NCBI RefSeq assembly: GCF_001707825.1
Contig: NZ_LYBM01000013.1
Span: 41,153 to 105,152, forward strand
Reading direction: 5' to 3'
DNA length: 64,000 nt
DNA from: Veronia pacifica
GTDB lineage: Bacteria > Pseudomonadota > Gammaproteobacteria > Enterobacterales > Vibrionaceae
Position numbers and translations under genes: made by a program. A model generated the notes under the pieces. That model saw only the letters and a program-made list of their open reading frames with translations. It was not told where the DNA came from and ran no database searches. Shown piece after piece: positions 47,200-55,837 of this stretch (positions are counted from its first letter, which is position 1; each line of letters starts with the position of its first letter).

Positions 47200-47453
47200 T
47201 TAACTCTACTAAGTTAATTCCCTAACAAAATATGATTGCTTTTTGAGCGAAAGCACCAAGGCAGGATTCTCGCCTCATGCACAGTTTGGTATACTCTATC
47301 CATATAATTAATATGCCCCAGTCTAGTGTTTTTACGAAACCGATTATCAGCAGGTATCAGGATTAGAGGCATACAGATGGTTGAAGGGTTAGTCCTTAAA
47401 TGATATTGGACACTTTGGGGTTTATTACACTGATAAGCTTCAATGAGGACAAT

Positions 47454-48005
47454 ATGGACTACGAAGAAATAAAACGTCAGGGTATCTCTGATTTTATCGA
47501 TGATGAAAAAAAAACCAGACCTGATCGAATTGTTAGATTTGTTGAACTAAATGAATTGTTTTCTCCTCAGGGAGATATGCTTTTAACTGGAGGTTTACAG
47601 TCTGACTTAGCTTTTCATGAATTGGGTAATAGTTACGTTAACGGCAATTACATGGCAGTTGTATTATTATGCCAAGCTTTTATTGAACACTCATTATCCG
47701 GTGAGTTCATCATGAGAGGACATAATACAATAGCGGAATCATCATTTAAGAAAATCCTCGAGTCTGCAAAAAGCTTTGAAATTATAAGTGAAGCTCTTTT
47801 TGAACAACTGGAAGTGTTACGAAAAATCCGTAACCCTTACGTTCATGCGAAAGCGGGACTTAAAAATGGTTCATTGGTTAAAAAAATGATTGATGGTCGA
47901 TTTGAATCGGCTGAAGACCTAGCTCAATCAGACGCGCTAAAATCACTTGAGATACTGAGATCTTTTGTGCATCAAAATGTAGTCACGTTTTTCCCTCAGC
48001 CATAA
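47454..48005 (+). CDS. HEPN-like protein with RNxxxH motif, probable integron cassette gene
   Basis: A 183-residue helical protein. The ATG at 47454 is chosen for the GAGG five bases upstream; an ATG 54 bases earlier lacks a site. The sequence LEVLRKIRNPYVHAKAG (near residue 126) carries RNPYVH, which fits the RNxxxH active site of HEPN-superfamily ribonucleases; the preceding helices (AVVLLCQAFIEHSLSGEFI) fit a HEPN four-helix bundle. HEPN proteins are frequent toxins or defence RNases. The stop codon is followed at once by a VCR-like attC remnant, so this gene was probably a superintegron cassette. No obvious antitoxin partner adjoins it. Confidence 0.68.
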   Translation: MDYEEIKRQGISDFIDDEKKTRPDRIVRFVELNELFSPQGDMLLTGGLQSDLAFHELGNSYVNGNYMAVVLLCQAFIEHSLSGEFIMRGHNTIAESSFKKILESAKSFEIISEALFEQLEVLRKIRNPYVHAKAGLKNGSLVKKMIDGRFESAEDLAQSDALKSLEILRSFVHQNVVTFFPQP

Positions 48006-48116
48006 GCTTGAAAAACTGCTCAAGAGGGATTCGCAACGCGTGGTATTTCCACTAAGCGTTGGTTTAAACGATTAAGCTGGTATGGTTGAGTTTCTTGGCA
48101 GCATTGCTCACAACGC
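48004..48116 (+). mobile_element. VCR-like integron attC site (degenerate)
   Basis: Just after the HEPN-like stop the sequence shares several blocks with the Vibrio cholerae repeat as I recall it: CTCAAGAGGGA, CAACGCGTGG and TTTCCA. It also folds as an attC would: outer arms CTGCTCAAGA (48016) and TCTTGGCAG (48093), inner arms CAACGC-GTGG and CCAC-TAA-GCGTTG. The terminal core GTTRRRY is not intact, so the site may be inactive. Confidence 0.6.
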
Positions 48117-48146
48117 AATACGATTGCGGTTCAAAAGGAAATAATT

Positions 48147-48817
48147 ATGAAGTGTTGGGCCAGGTCAGTTTCAGGTTGCTGTACTACTCAATCTCGTGAG
48201 CACTATATAACTAAGGGGTTATTCTCCGGAAAAATAGTAAAGGTTAAAAATGCCCCATTTCTTGGTGGCGGTATGAAACAATTATCAAAGGCATCTTTAA
48301 CCAGAAAGTGCTTATGTAAAAAACATAATGAACTACTGTCCATCTTCGATGACGAAGCTATTCGATTTGGGAAAGCACTTGAATACGCCCTGAATTTGTC
48401 ATTAGAAAGAAGACATTCCAAGCAAAAGAAGTTTAGTGTTCATAATAAACATATCGATCGAGAAAAACTTACCCGTTGGTTTGTTAAAACTTTTTTGGGT
48501 TTATATGAATTCTTTCAATACCCACCTGCTGTGGTAGAGTCTGAATTAGCGCGCTTAGTGTATTCAAGAAATAAAAAGGTGGCTAATTCAATTCAACTCA
48601 ACATTGAAATGCAAAAAAATGAAAACTTCGATATTAAGCAAGTCGTATCAGTGCACCTTTGGAAGAGAACGGAGCAACTGTAGGTATGGTCGTTGAATTG
48701 TATGGTATTCGTCTTCAAGGTATTTTCAATCAAGAAGACTCTATTCGTAATAAACCTTTGAAACTCAAGTTTCATGAACAAAGCAAAGGTCTTTCTTGCA
48801 TAGTCGCTATTAGTTGA
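48147..48817 (+). pseudogene. Frameshifted zinc-finger/HNH-like protein
   Basis: The first frame (48147-48683, good AAGGAAATAATT site) encodes 178 residues with two cysteine/histidine clusters: CWARSVSGCCTTQSREHYI and CLCKKHNELLS, the spacing of a zinc-bound HNH-like or EH-I-K module. The frame stops early, but a second frame continues seamlessly from near 48651 with VAPLEENGATVGMVVELYGI to a TGA at 48817. A one-base shift joins them, so the intact protein would have about 223 residues. Either a real mutation or a base-call error. An anticodon/defence nuclease role is conceivable but unproven. Confidence 0.62.
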
Positions 48818-49510
48818 ATTCAACACAGTAATCAAAGTGACCTTTTATAATTGGCACTTTAAGGTTTATGCAGAGCGACTCATTGTAAACATCCTTCTTA
48901 CTTTTACTATTACCCATCAGCCGAAATATACCGAACTGTCAGACAAACTTTTGTCAGACACCGAGCCAACACACCAAGGTTGGCTAAATGAAAGCCTGAA
49001 GAAAACGGAGTATCTACCCCTTCATCATCTCCGCCATTTTCTTCAGGAGTTCGGTCTGTCAGTTAATCAGACCACCTTCCCTTAGCCTTCTGCCCCAAAC
49101 ATTGACAAGCTCATAACATTTATAAAAATAGTAACCACATCGGTGTACTTAGGCAGAATTATATTCTTATACCAAGTTCAGTGCTTTTTACCGCATAGGG
49201 CTTTGGACAACTATCGACACATACGAGAACTCAATGCGTTTAGAGGCTCGCAGATCACACTCATGATTTACTTTTCTAAGTCTGCATCATAGAAAAGTAA
49301 ACAAGTTTCGACTTTCCGTTAATAAATTTATTTTTTTACTGATGAAGAAATAATCATGTGATTATCTTGTTCACATAGCTCAACTTATCTCTATAAAAAT
49401 ACTGTTATTTCTTATTCCAGCCTCAGAAAATTAGACGGTAAATTGACCTTCAGTGATGAAGGTCGCCTAAAAACTTTTATCTGACTCATCTTATAAAATA
49501 GAAAGTAATC
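48818..49510. other. Intergenic stretch with island repeat, no supported gene
   Basis: About 690 AT-rich bases. An 82-codon frame at 48837 has a GTG start without a ribosome site and is probably spurious; its end overlaps sequence shared with the DNA before repeat copy 1. A GACCTTC/GAAGGTC hairpin occurs near 49445. Confidence 0.5.
49084..49138 (+). repeat. Island repeat copy 3
   Basis: Third copy of the AGCCTT...CCCAAA...TATAAAA element, closest to copy 2 and, in its left flank (CTCCGCCATTTTC), to copy 1. Confidence 0.45.
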
Positions 49511-49939
49511 ATGAATATATTTAAAAAAGGCATTTGTCTTAGCTTGCTCTCTTTGTCGGCACCGGTATTTGCAAATACTGTAGTTTCATCTTGTCCTGCA
49601 ATAGATGAAATCCATCGGCCTTTTGACTTCGTTTTTGAAGCCAGTAATGCTGCTGGAAATTGGAGTCAAACCGTTCAGGCGCCTAATCGTGGGGGAATAA
49701 AATCCTTTGACGAGGCTTTGATGGTCGTCGATAACGGTAAGCTGCGACTTGTGCATTGTACCTACAATCTTGAGGAAAAAGGCGTTGTCGATTTGTCTTT
49801 ACAAGACGCCAGCACCAGAGACAGAGAGGTGGAGATTAAAAACTATCAGGATAAATGGACAAAAGAAGATAGCGGCTTTGTGACCTATTTTGTCTGTACT
49901 GGCGATGCTGAAGAGTGCCAATTCGAATTTGAACAGTAA
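49511..49939 (+). CDS. Secreted DUF3757-like protein
   Basis: A 142-residue protein with a clean signal peptide (MNIFKKGICLSLLSLSAPVFA, cleavage after VFA). The mature protein begins with a cysteine-containing segment (SSCPAIDEIHRPFDFVFEA) and has further cysteines at LVHCTYN, FVCTG and EECQF, suggesting two disulfides in the periplasm or outside. Size, Cys pattern and the Trp-rich middle resemble DUF3757 proteins, whose function is unknown. It lies in the island next to effector-like genes and might be a secreted toxin or immunity-type protein; that is conjecture. Confidence 0.68.
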   Translation: MNIFKKGICLSLLSLSAPVFANTVVSSCPAIDEIHRPFDFVFEASNAAGNWSQTVQAPNRGGIKSFDEALMVVDNGKLRLVHCTYNLEEKGVVDLSLQDASTRDREVEIKNYQDKWTKEDSGFVTYFVCTGDAEECQFEFEQ

Positions 49940-50350
49940 GCCTAGATGAATAATTGCAAAAATCCGCAGGAATAAAGTTATGGTGGTCAGCTCCACGTAC
50001 TTCAGTTAATGCCGTTTTTTGACCGCCCTCTGGTCTGTCGATGAAGGTTGGCAGGCCAGACAACCTGAAATGGACACTGCCTATTTAGAGCAAGTTATGC
50101 TTGCCGGAATCAAGTGTTGGCGGAGGCCAGCGAGGGTAGCATCAGACTGGCGGCAGCGAGTAAAAAGCGGTTCACGGGATGTCCTTGTTATCTTAAATGA
50201 TTGATATGTCGACTTAACACCATGTCGATGTCAGGCCAAAACAAGAAAAGTTATAGCTACGAAGGAGTTTTAAACATAAAGTTTTCAAAACTTTTTGCTA
50301 TGTAATTCAATGCCGTCTGCCACGTTCCCACCTTTAAAAACTACCTGTCC
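49940..50350. other. Intergenic region, no supported gene
   Basis: About 410 bases; the middle part (50000-50170) is more GC-rich than the flanks and keeps a short coding-like frame without a start signal, possibly another prophage scrap. The rest is AT-rich. Confidence 0.45.
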
Positions 50351-51376
50351 TTACTTATTGTTTCGGTTGAATTCTTTATAGTCGAAGCGGTTGCTGTAAT
50401 TACTCGCTGTATTTGAGCCTCCTAAGCCGGGATTAAATACTTTAGCAACGTCATACCCCTTTTCTAATGCATATTCAGTCGCCCATTTATTAGCGACACC
50501 GTAGGCGACATTCTCAAAATCACTTGTAAACACATCGCCAATATACGCACCATGCCCACCCATCTCATGCAGAATCAGATCAGCCATACGCAATTCGCCA
50601 GTCTGAGCATCAACGTCCCTTTGATAATTCTCTATGGCGTTCAGGTCAAGCACAGTATAGTTTTCAGGCTTATTGCGGCCAGTATTAATGCCGTATATTG
50701 TCGCGTTTTCAGGCTGTTTGCCATACCACCCAAGACCAACATAGAATTTTGAAACGTACTTTGGGGCCCCCTTTATTGCGTTTCCAAACCCTGTCTTATC
50801 CATCAAGGTTTTTATCATTTCTTCTGCCTTAACAACGTCACCTTGAGTAACTGAATCATGGAGACCTCCAATCGTCACGGTCTTATCACCATATTTGAAC
50901 GTTCTTAGGTGTGTTTTCGGGGTGATCGCATCAAAGGCATTACTCTTACCGGTCTCGATGTCTTTAATCACTGATTCAAAGTCCAATCCTGACGGTAGTG
51001 CTTGCCCACTCGTTTGTTTTGGCGGAGCAACAGGTCGGAAAACCTTAGAAGGTGCGCCCTCATTATTTTCACCTTCGGCATTTGCGATTTTCCATGTTTG
51101 TCGATCCGCCCCAAGCTCGTAAACACTTCCATTAATTTTCGCTTTGTCACCAGCATAATACGGTACACCTTGCTGAAGCGCTTGACTGCCATCAATAGTA
51201 ACCCATTGGCCTCTTCTAAATGCTACGAGATTGCTTGCTACCTTGTTCGAGGTACTCGACTCATCAAGCGCTAATGATTTACCCGCACGAATGTTTGCTG
51301 TCTCAGTTTTTTTTCTCTGTGCACTCTGAGAGCCGGGCGCAGTAGTATGCCGATGGTGTGTTTCCCTGCTGTTCAT
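50351..51376 (-). CDS. Putative zinc metalloprotease effector (HExxxH variant)
   Basis: A 341-residue protein from the first ATG at 51376. The C-terminal half has a zincin-like site LILHEMGGHGAYIGD (near 270), where two histidines are separated as HExxxH and not HExxH. This resembles the effector-type M91 group in setting, or the M49 spacing. The N-terminus is polar and disordered (MNSRETHHRHTTAPGS), as in secreted effectors, and residues 55-105 form a small domain (INGSVYELGADRQTW) reminiscent of the repeats in the next upstream gene. The frame stays open 66 codons further upstream with a Cys-rich, coding-like sequence but no start codon. Confidence 0.7.
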   Translation of the reverse strand: MNSRETHHRHTTAPGSQSAQRKKTETANIRAGKSLALDESSTSNKVASNLVAFRRGQWVTIDGSQALQQGVPYYAGDKAKINGSVYELGADRQTWKIANAEGENNEGAPSKVFRPVAPPKQTSGQALPSGLDFESVIKDIETGKSNAFDAITPKTHLRTFKYGDKTVTIGGLHDSVTQGDVVKAEEMIKTLMDKTGFGNAIKGAPKYVSKFYVGLGWYGKQPENATIYGINTGRNKPENYTVLDLNAIENYQRDVDAQTGELRMADLILHEMGGHGAYIGDVFTSDFENVAYGVANKWATEYALEKGYDVAKVFNPGLGGSNTASNYSNRFDYKEFNRNNK

Positions 51377-51574
51377 ACGGGATTGGTACTGACTATTTAT
51401 CAGGCTCGCCCCCCGAACCGCTTGACATGCACATTGATTGTTACCAATTTCAGCAGCACTTTCATGACAGTTTTCAGAACCATGGATGCCAGGAATATTA
51501 TCTCCAGGCTGCTTAATACACTGCGCTGATTTTAATATCGTCTTACCTCCACACTGACAAACAAACTCTTTTTG
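51377..51574 (-). other. Open, Cys-rich upstream extension of the metalloprotease-like gene
   Basis: In the same frame as the 50351 gene, 66 codons up to a TAG at 51575-51577 encode a sequence with six cysteines (FVCQCGGK, SAQCIKQP, SENCHES, NQCACQA). It looks like real protein but has no ATG, GTG or TTG at its head. A one-base change turning ATAG into ATG at 51575-51578 would give a start; AAGGTG lies upstream. The remaining 180 bases to the next gene show nothing else. Confidence 0.5.
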
Positions 51575-51756
51575 CTATGATTTAAAAAAGCACCTTATGC
51601 GTGTTTGTATGTAGCACCGTCCATTCACTCTCGGCCCGGGAAATCTCTATCATTCAATGGCACCAAAATGTCTCAACATCAGAAGTAATAAAGACTCATC
51701 CCTTGCCATTCTGGCTTCTTTCTGTAAATTCTGCGGCGCATTTCCTCAATCACTTC

Positions 51757-53691
51757 TTAATTATCAGCGTTTTGTTGTTGCAATGCGTTCGAAGCTGTTC
51801 TCAAATACTCCAATAGTGCTTGCTCTAGGTAAATATCTGTCAGGTCCTCTACCTGCTTTGGTAAGTTGCCAGCTGTTCCGTCAATAAGATCAGTGAATTG
51901 TCTTTTAATATACCCTCTAGTGACGTCATTTTCTGCCACCTCATACTTATCTTCTAAATTCTGCCAACGTTGCAGTATTTCCTTACCTTCAACGTCAATG
52001 TTAACCGTCCCATCAGGCTCCATATTGTCTTGTCTGTAACGTATCCAAGCTGTTTCCAACACGGCTGATGAAATCTGTTTTTTCTCCGCAGGTGGAAAAC
52101 TGCCGTCGTTGTAAATTTGCTTTAAACTATCCAGCGCTTGCTTTTCCAGAGACAAATATTGGTTTTGCAGAGACGAATATTGGTTTTCCAAAGACGACAT
52201 TTGTTCCTTGAGTGATTGGACTTCAGCATTGAAGTTTTGAACGACCTTTGACACCTCTGAGTTTTCAAAACTTTGTGGCTCTCCCCCAGCGCTCTGCATA
52301 TTCTGTTCGTTAGATACGTCAGATGTGGCGCGTGGTGCAGGCTGAGTCTCCGTAGTGGGCTGCCCGCCCGCAACAAGTGCGGGAGATGTAGGTGTACTGC
52401 CTACTGGATTACCCGATACCGCAGTCGATTCCGCGCTGGGTTGCTGTGCTGGCTCAGGAACTATCACCCAAGGATTCGTCCAACTATTCCCAGTGTCGTC
52501 ATACGCTCTGCCATTGTAATGAAGCTGGTACATACTTTTTCCATCCGTGGCAAAAGCGACTTTGTTTTCTTCTGACACTATAGGCTCGTGGACGCCTGAG
52601 AGTACTCCCTGACCAAATTTATAGGGGTTGTCGAAAGAGCCCTTATGCGCTTCTTCATTTTGTCTCGATTCTACTCTAGGAGGTGCGGCGGACTCAGAAT
52701 CACCCTTAGGTCCGATATCAGGAACCGCTGGAACTGGTTCTAGATGATGTACTTGATGTTCCCCATAATTATTACCCACATCAGTTTGTCTTGGGCTTGC
52801 CGGAGGTGCAGCGGATTCAGAATTATCCATAGGCTCGACATCAGGAACCGCTGGAACTGGCTGCAATTTTGGTCCGTCCGTATTTAGTGTATTATCATAA
52901 GTTTGTGGCTCTCCCTCAGCGCTCTGCACATTCTGTTCGTTAGATACATCAGGTGTGGCGCGAGGTGCAGGCTGAGTCCCCGTAGTGGGCTGCCCACCCG
53001 CAATAGGTGGGGGAGATGTAGGTGTACTAACTACTAAACTGCTCGGTACCGCAGTTGATTTCGCGCTGGTTTTCTGTGCTGGCTCAGGAACTATCACCCA
53101 AGGATTCGTCCAACTATTCCCAGTGTCGTCATACACTCTATTATTGTAATCAAGCATATACATACTTTTTCCATCCGTGGCATAAACGACTTGGTTTTCT
53201 TCTGACACCAGAGGCGCTTGGACGCCTGAGGATACGTCCTGACCAAATTTATAGGGGTTGTAGAAAGAGCCCTTATGCGCTTCTTCATTTTGTCTTGATT
53301 CTACTGTAGGAGGTGCGGCGGACTCAGAATCACCCTCAGATCCGACATCATGAACCGCTGGAACTGGTTCTAGATGATGTACTTGATGTTCCCCATAATT
53401 ATCACCCACATCAGTTTGTCTTGGGCTTGCCGGAAGTGCAGCGGATTGAGAATTACCCTTAGGTTTACGAATTTCCTCGATACGCGAAGTTCTCGAATGG
53501 CTCGTAGCCATATGACGGCTACTATTCGGTTCTACCTTTTGCCGCAGAGTTGTTGTTGGTGTTGTTGTTGGTAGTGTTGTTGTTGGTGTTGGTGTTGGTG
53601 TTGGTGTCGTTGGTGTCGTTGGTGTCGTTGACGTCGTTGTTGTTGGTGTTGGTGTTGTTGGTGGTGTTGGTGGTGTTATTGGATTATGCAT
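51757..53691 (-). CDS. Thr/Pro-rich repeat protein, effector-like
   Basis: A 644-residue protein with mosaic structure. Residues 1-50 are almost only Thr and Pro (encoded by simple ACC/ACA/CCA repeats). Residues about 80-262 and 290-473 are two copies of one unit, each with a compact domain ending DDTGNSWTNPWVIVPEP between disordered Pro/Ser/Gln-rich linkers. Residues about 475-530 form a coiled coil (LENQYSSLQNQYLSLEKQ), followed by a helical C-terminus. No signal peptide. GGGGTAGGTAA precedes the ATG. The layout resembles type III or type VI effectors and adhesin-like proteins; I do not recognise a family. The metalloprotease-like gene follows on the same strand. Confidence 0.75.
   Translation of the reverse strand: MHNPITPPTPPTTPTPTTTTSTTPTTPTTPTPTPTPTTTLPTTTPTTTLRQKVEPNSSRHMATSHSRTSRIEEIRKPKGNSQSAALPASPRQTDVGDNYGEHQVHHLEPVPAVHDVGSEGDSESAAPPTVESRQNEEAHKGSFYNPYKFGQDVSSGVQAPLVSEENQVVYATDGKSMYMLDYNNRVYDDTGNSWTNPWVIVPEPAQKTSAKSTAVPSSLVVSTPTSPPPIAGGQPTTGTQPAPRATPDVSNEQNVQSAEGEPQTYDNTLNTDGPKLQPVPAVPDVEPMDNSESAAPPASPRQTDVGNNYGEHQVHHLEPVPAVPDIGPKGDSESAAPPRVESRQNEEAHKGSFDNPYKFGQGVLSGVHEPIVSEENKVAFATDGKSMYQLHYNGRAYDDTGNSWTNPWVIVPEPAQQPSAESTAVSGNPVGSTPTSPALVAGGQPTTETQPAPRATSDVSNEQNMQSAGGEPQSFENSEVSKVVQNFNAEVQSLKEQMSSLENQYSSLQNQYLSLEKQALDSLKQIYNDGSFPPAEKKQISSAVLETAWIRYRQDNMEPDGTVNIDVEGKEILQRWQNLEDKYEVAENDVTRGYIKRQFTDLIDGTAGNLPKQVEDLTDIYLEQALLEYLRTASNALQQQNADN
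52273..52822 (-). repeat. Internal duplication, unit B
   Basis: Roughly 550 bases, offset by about 630 from unit A. Long stretches differ at only a few positions (for example around 52279-52399 against 52911-53031). It encodes residues about 290-473 of the Thr/Pro-rich protein. Confidence 0.85.
52905..53452 (-). repeat. Internal duplication, unit A
   Basis: Partner of unit B, encoding residues about 80-262. High nucleotide similarity points to a recent duplication or ongoing gene conversion. Confidence 0.85.
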
Positions 53692-54733
53692 TTACCTACC
53701 CCGCTGACTGTCTATTTTTATATGCCTAAGCAGCATATAAAAATACTAGGCAGATGGCCGTTTAAAAAAGGCAGAATGTCTTCTATAAGGTGATAATAGA
53801 TGTAATGAAAGTAAAAATATCACTAATGCAACTAGATATTAAAATTGATTGTAAATACATGAAAATTAATTAAATTAATTTATCAGCATTAGTTGCTCAC
53901 ACAATTGATCAAGAAATTAGGGACTCACCTCTCTATTTGTTCGCCATCACAAAGTCCCCCTTACTCTCACCTCTCCCCCTTTACTACATTTATAGTATTT
54001 TTTTATACAGTGTTTTTCACTATGTGAGCTATCCGATTCAGAAGTACCTGTCGAACTGTCAACGTCTGGTGCCCGTCTTATCACATCGACCGCACCTCGC
54101 GGGTTGACAACATCCCTGCCCTGTTAAGAGACGGCAACTTGGTTTATTACATGTTTGGCGAGTCTATTGAACGCAGACACCTGCGCCATGAGCAGCGGGT
54201 GGACATCGGAGACATAAACTCCAGTTTGATTTCTTCAACAGCATGACGACTCGCCGCCCGAATTTTATCTACAGTAATGACAATCACAGGGAAAGAAGCG
54301 ACAGGATGTTGTTTGATATAGTCTACTATTCCTGCTCATACTTTCCTTGAATCAAGCTCGCTGAATTCACTCTGAATTCGAGCATCTTCAGGTTGTTTGG
54401 GCAGAAACTTCATGGCCTGTTGTTAACGTTTCACTTCTTTTGCTAAACACTTTTTACATTTTTTATTTCAAGACTACTATCAATTTTATTTTTATTTTGT
54501 GTTTGTATGATGAGCTAATGGTTTGGTCTCTATTTTGTATTTTATGTTTCCATTCATTATATTGTCGCCATTACGTCTAGCGAAAATTTATCTTTATTCA
54601 GAATAGACATTCCTAATTACTACTGCACTCTCCGGCCTCTTGGATATTGATAACCCTGTCGAAGAGCAATATGCACATCAAATATGAAATATAAGTATGA
54701 GATATTTTTCAACAAACGATAAAGGGGAAAAAA
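53692..54733. other. Divergent region between the repeat protein and the cyclase gene, with gene scraps
   Basis: About 1040 bases. The outer parts are AT-rich and should contain the promoters of both divergent genes. The middle (54000-54430) is less AT-rich and coding-like on both strands: a DarT-like fragment on plus, and on minus a broken frame with AGIVDYIKQHPVASFPVIVIT, interrupted by stops. Confidence 0.5.
54079..54246 (+). pseudogene. DarT-like ADP-ribosyltransferase fragment
   Basis: Fifty-five codons reading YHIDRTSRVDNIPALLRDG, then SIERRHLRHEQRVDIGDIN. This resembles the N-terminus of DarT (DUF4433) toxins, which start with a YHxTHxDNLxxIL-type block followed by an RR-rich NAD loop. 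No start codon and no C-terminal domain; clearly a remnant if the match is right. Confidence 0.4.
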
Positions 54734-55837
54734 GTGTCATCTTTAACAGAATACCGAGAGCTAGCTGGTTTTCCTAAAGAACACGCCGATATTTTTCAAG
54801 ATATCTCAAATAAGAAAAATATCGTCATCATTTCCAGAGAACTAAACCCTCTTTGTACGGACCTGATGCTAGATGGTTATTCGTCAAAGGGCTTCCATAT
54901 TAAAGCAAAGACCTGTGATTGGGGACCAATGGCTGGCTTTGTTCCTGATGATCATCGTTACACAAAAGCCAAACAAAAAATTTCAGATCAGGAGAGAGCA
55001 ATAATTAGAGCGAAGAAGAAGGGAGCCAGATCGGTTCCTCTGTTTATATCAACTCAACGTCTCTATAACCTTAGAGACTGGAATTTAGTGACTCTCACCG
55101 TCATTTCCAGTCAAAAAACATACGTGACAGCCAATGCGGATGGGACAACCTTTTGCCTTATTAGACAGACACATATGGATAACATGTGGTGTATTTGTTA
55201 TGACGATAGAAAGGATGCCAATAATCCCAATGAAAAAGAGAATATTGTCCGATTTTTCAACCTGAAGTTAGATGGATATCTTCCAGTCTGTGGGCTCACA
55301 AACCCCAACGAAAAACCGTTAACCTATAAATCCGCCGTTTGTGGTGATTATGATTTATGGGGGATCATCTCACCTAGTAATGCATCAAACGGTTATAACG
55401 ACAGACTTCTCCCCCTCCACGCAACGCTACGACCTGGCACTAAAGAATCGATTATAAATAGATGTAAAGGAACACCATTCTTACGACCTGATAATATAAA
55501 TGTACTTGCAGACAAGAAAGAATGTAAAAATAGTGGGAACATTTCCCTTGAAATAAAAAAATTAGGTAATGAAATAAACAGCAGAATTGGGCAAAAAGTC
55601 GTCATGCACAGTGACTATTTTGGAAATCCATTCGGAAGCATTGATTTTCCTCTGATCTTTTTTACCCCGAAGAAGCCGATAGTGATAATAAATACTATAC
55701 CCGAACTCAAATGTTACCTACAAAAATTACAACAGGATAACTATGACATCACCCTCAACCCTCAGTGGTATTTAAGTTTGTTAATAAAGAAGAAGCCGGA
55801 AAACAAGGACAGCCTCACAATCAAAGGTGAAGCCTAA
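54734..55837 (+). CDS. ExoY/edema-factor family nucleotidyl cyclase toxin
   Basis: A 367-residue stand-alone cyclase, close to the 378 of Pseudomonas ExoY. All catalytic landmarks of class II (CyaA/EF/ExoY) cyclases are visible: the paired lysines K52 and K59 in SSKGFHIKAK followed by DWGPMAGF, the Mg-binding D205/D207 in GDYDLWG, and H292/N298 in MHSDYFGNPFG. The C-terminal QDNYDITLNPQW parallels ExoY GNGYHFTAHPDW. Such enzymes are activated by a host protein (calmodulin or actin) and make cyclic nucleotides inside eukaryotic cells. It begins at a GTG with AAAGGGG upstream. No signal peptide and no MARTX or protective-antigen parts are present, so delivery is probably by a type III or similar injector. 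Cyclase family is near certain; activator and product are unknown. Confidence 0.93.
   Translation: MSSLTEYRELAGFPKEHADIFQDISNKKNIVIISRELNPLCTDLMLDGYSSKGFHIKAKTCDWGPMAGFVPDDHRYTKAKQKISDQERAIIRAKKKGARSVPLFISTQRLYNLRDWNLVTLTVISSQKTYVTANADGTTFCLIRQTHMDNMWCICYDDRKDANNPNEKENIVRFFNLKLDGYLPVCGLTNPNEKPLTYKSAVCGDYDLWGIISPSNASNGYNDRLLPLHATLRPGTKESIINRCKGTPFLRPDNINVLADKKECKNSGNISLEIKKLGNEINSRIGQKVVMHSDYFGNPFGSIDFPLIFFTPKKPIVIINTIPELKCYLQKLQQDNYDITLNPQWYLSLLIKKKPENKDSLTIKGEA

Noticed and set aside
48837..49085. 82-codon frame after the frameshifted Cys/His gene
   Set aside because: GTG start without ribosome site; its end coincides with DNA repeated near 46430, which suggests repeat DNA and not a gene.
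50019..50204. 61-codon GC-richer frame
   Set aside because: No start signals or recognised motif; possible prophage scrap but not supportable as a gene.
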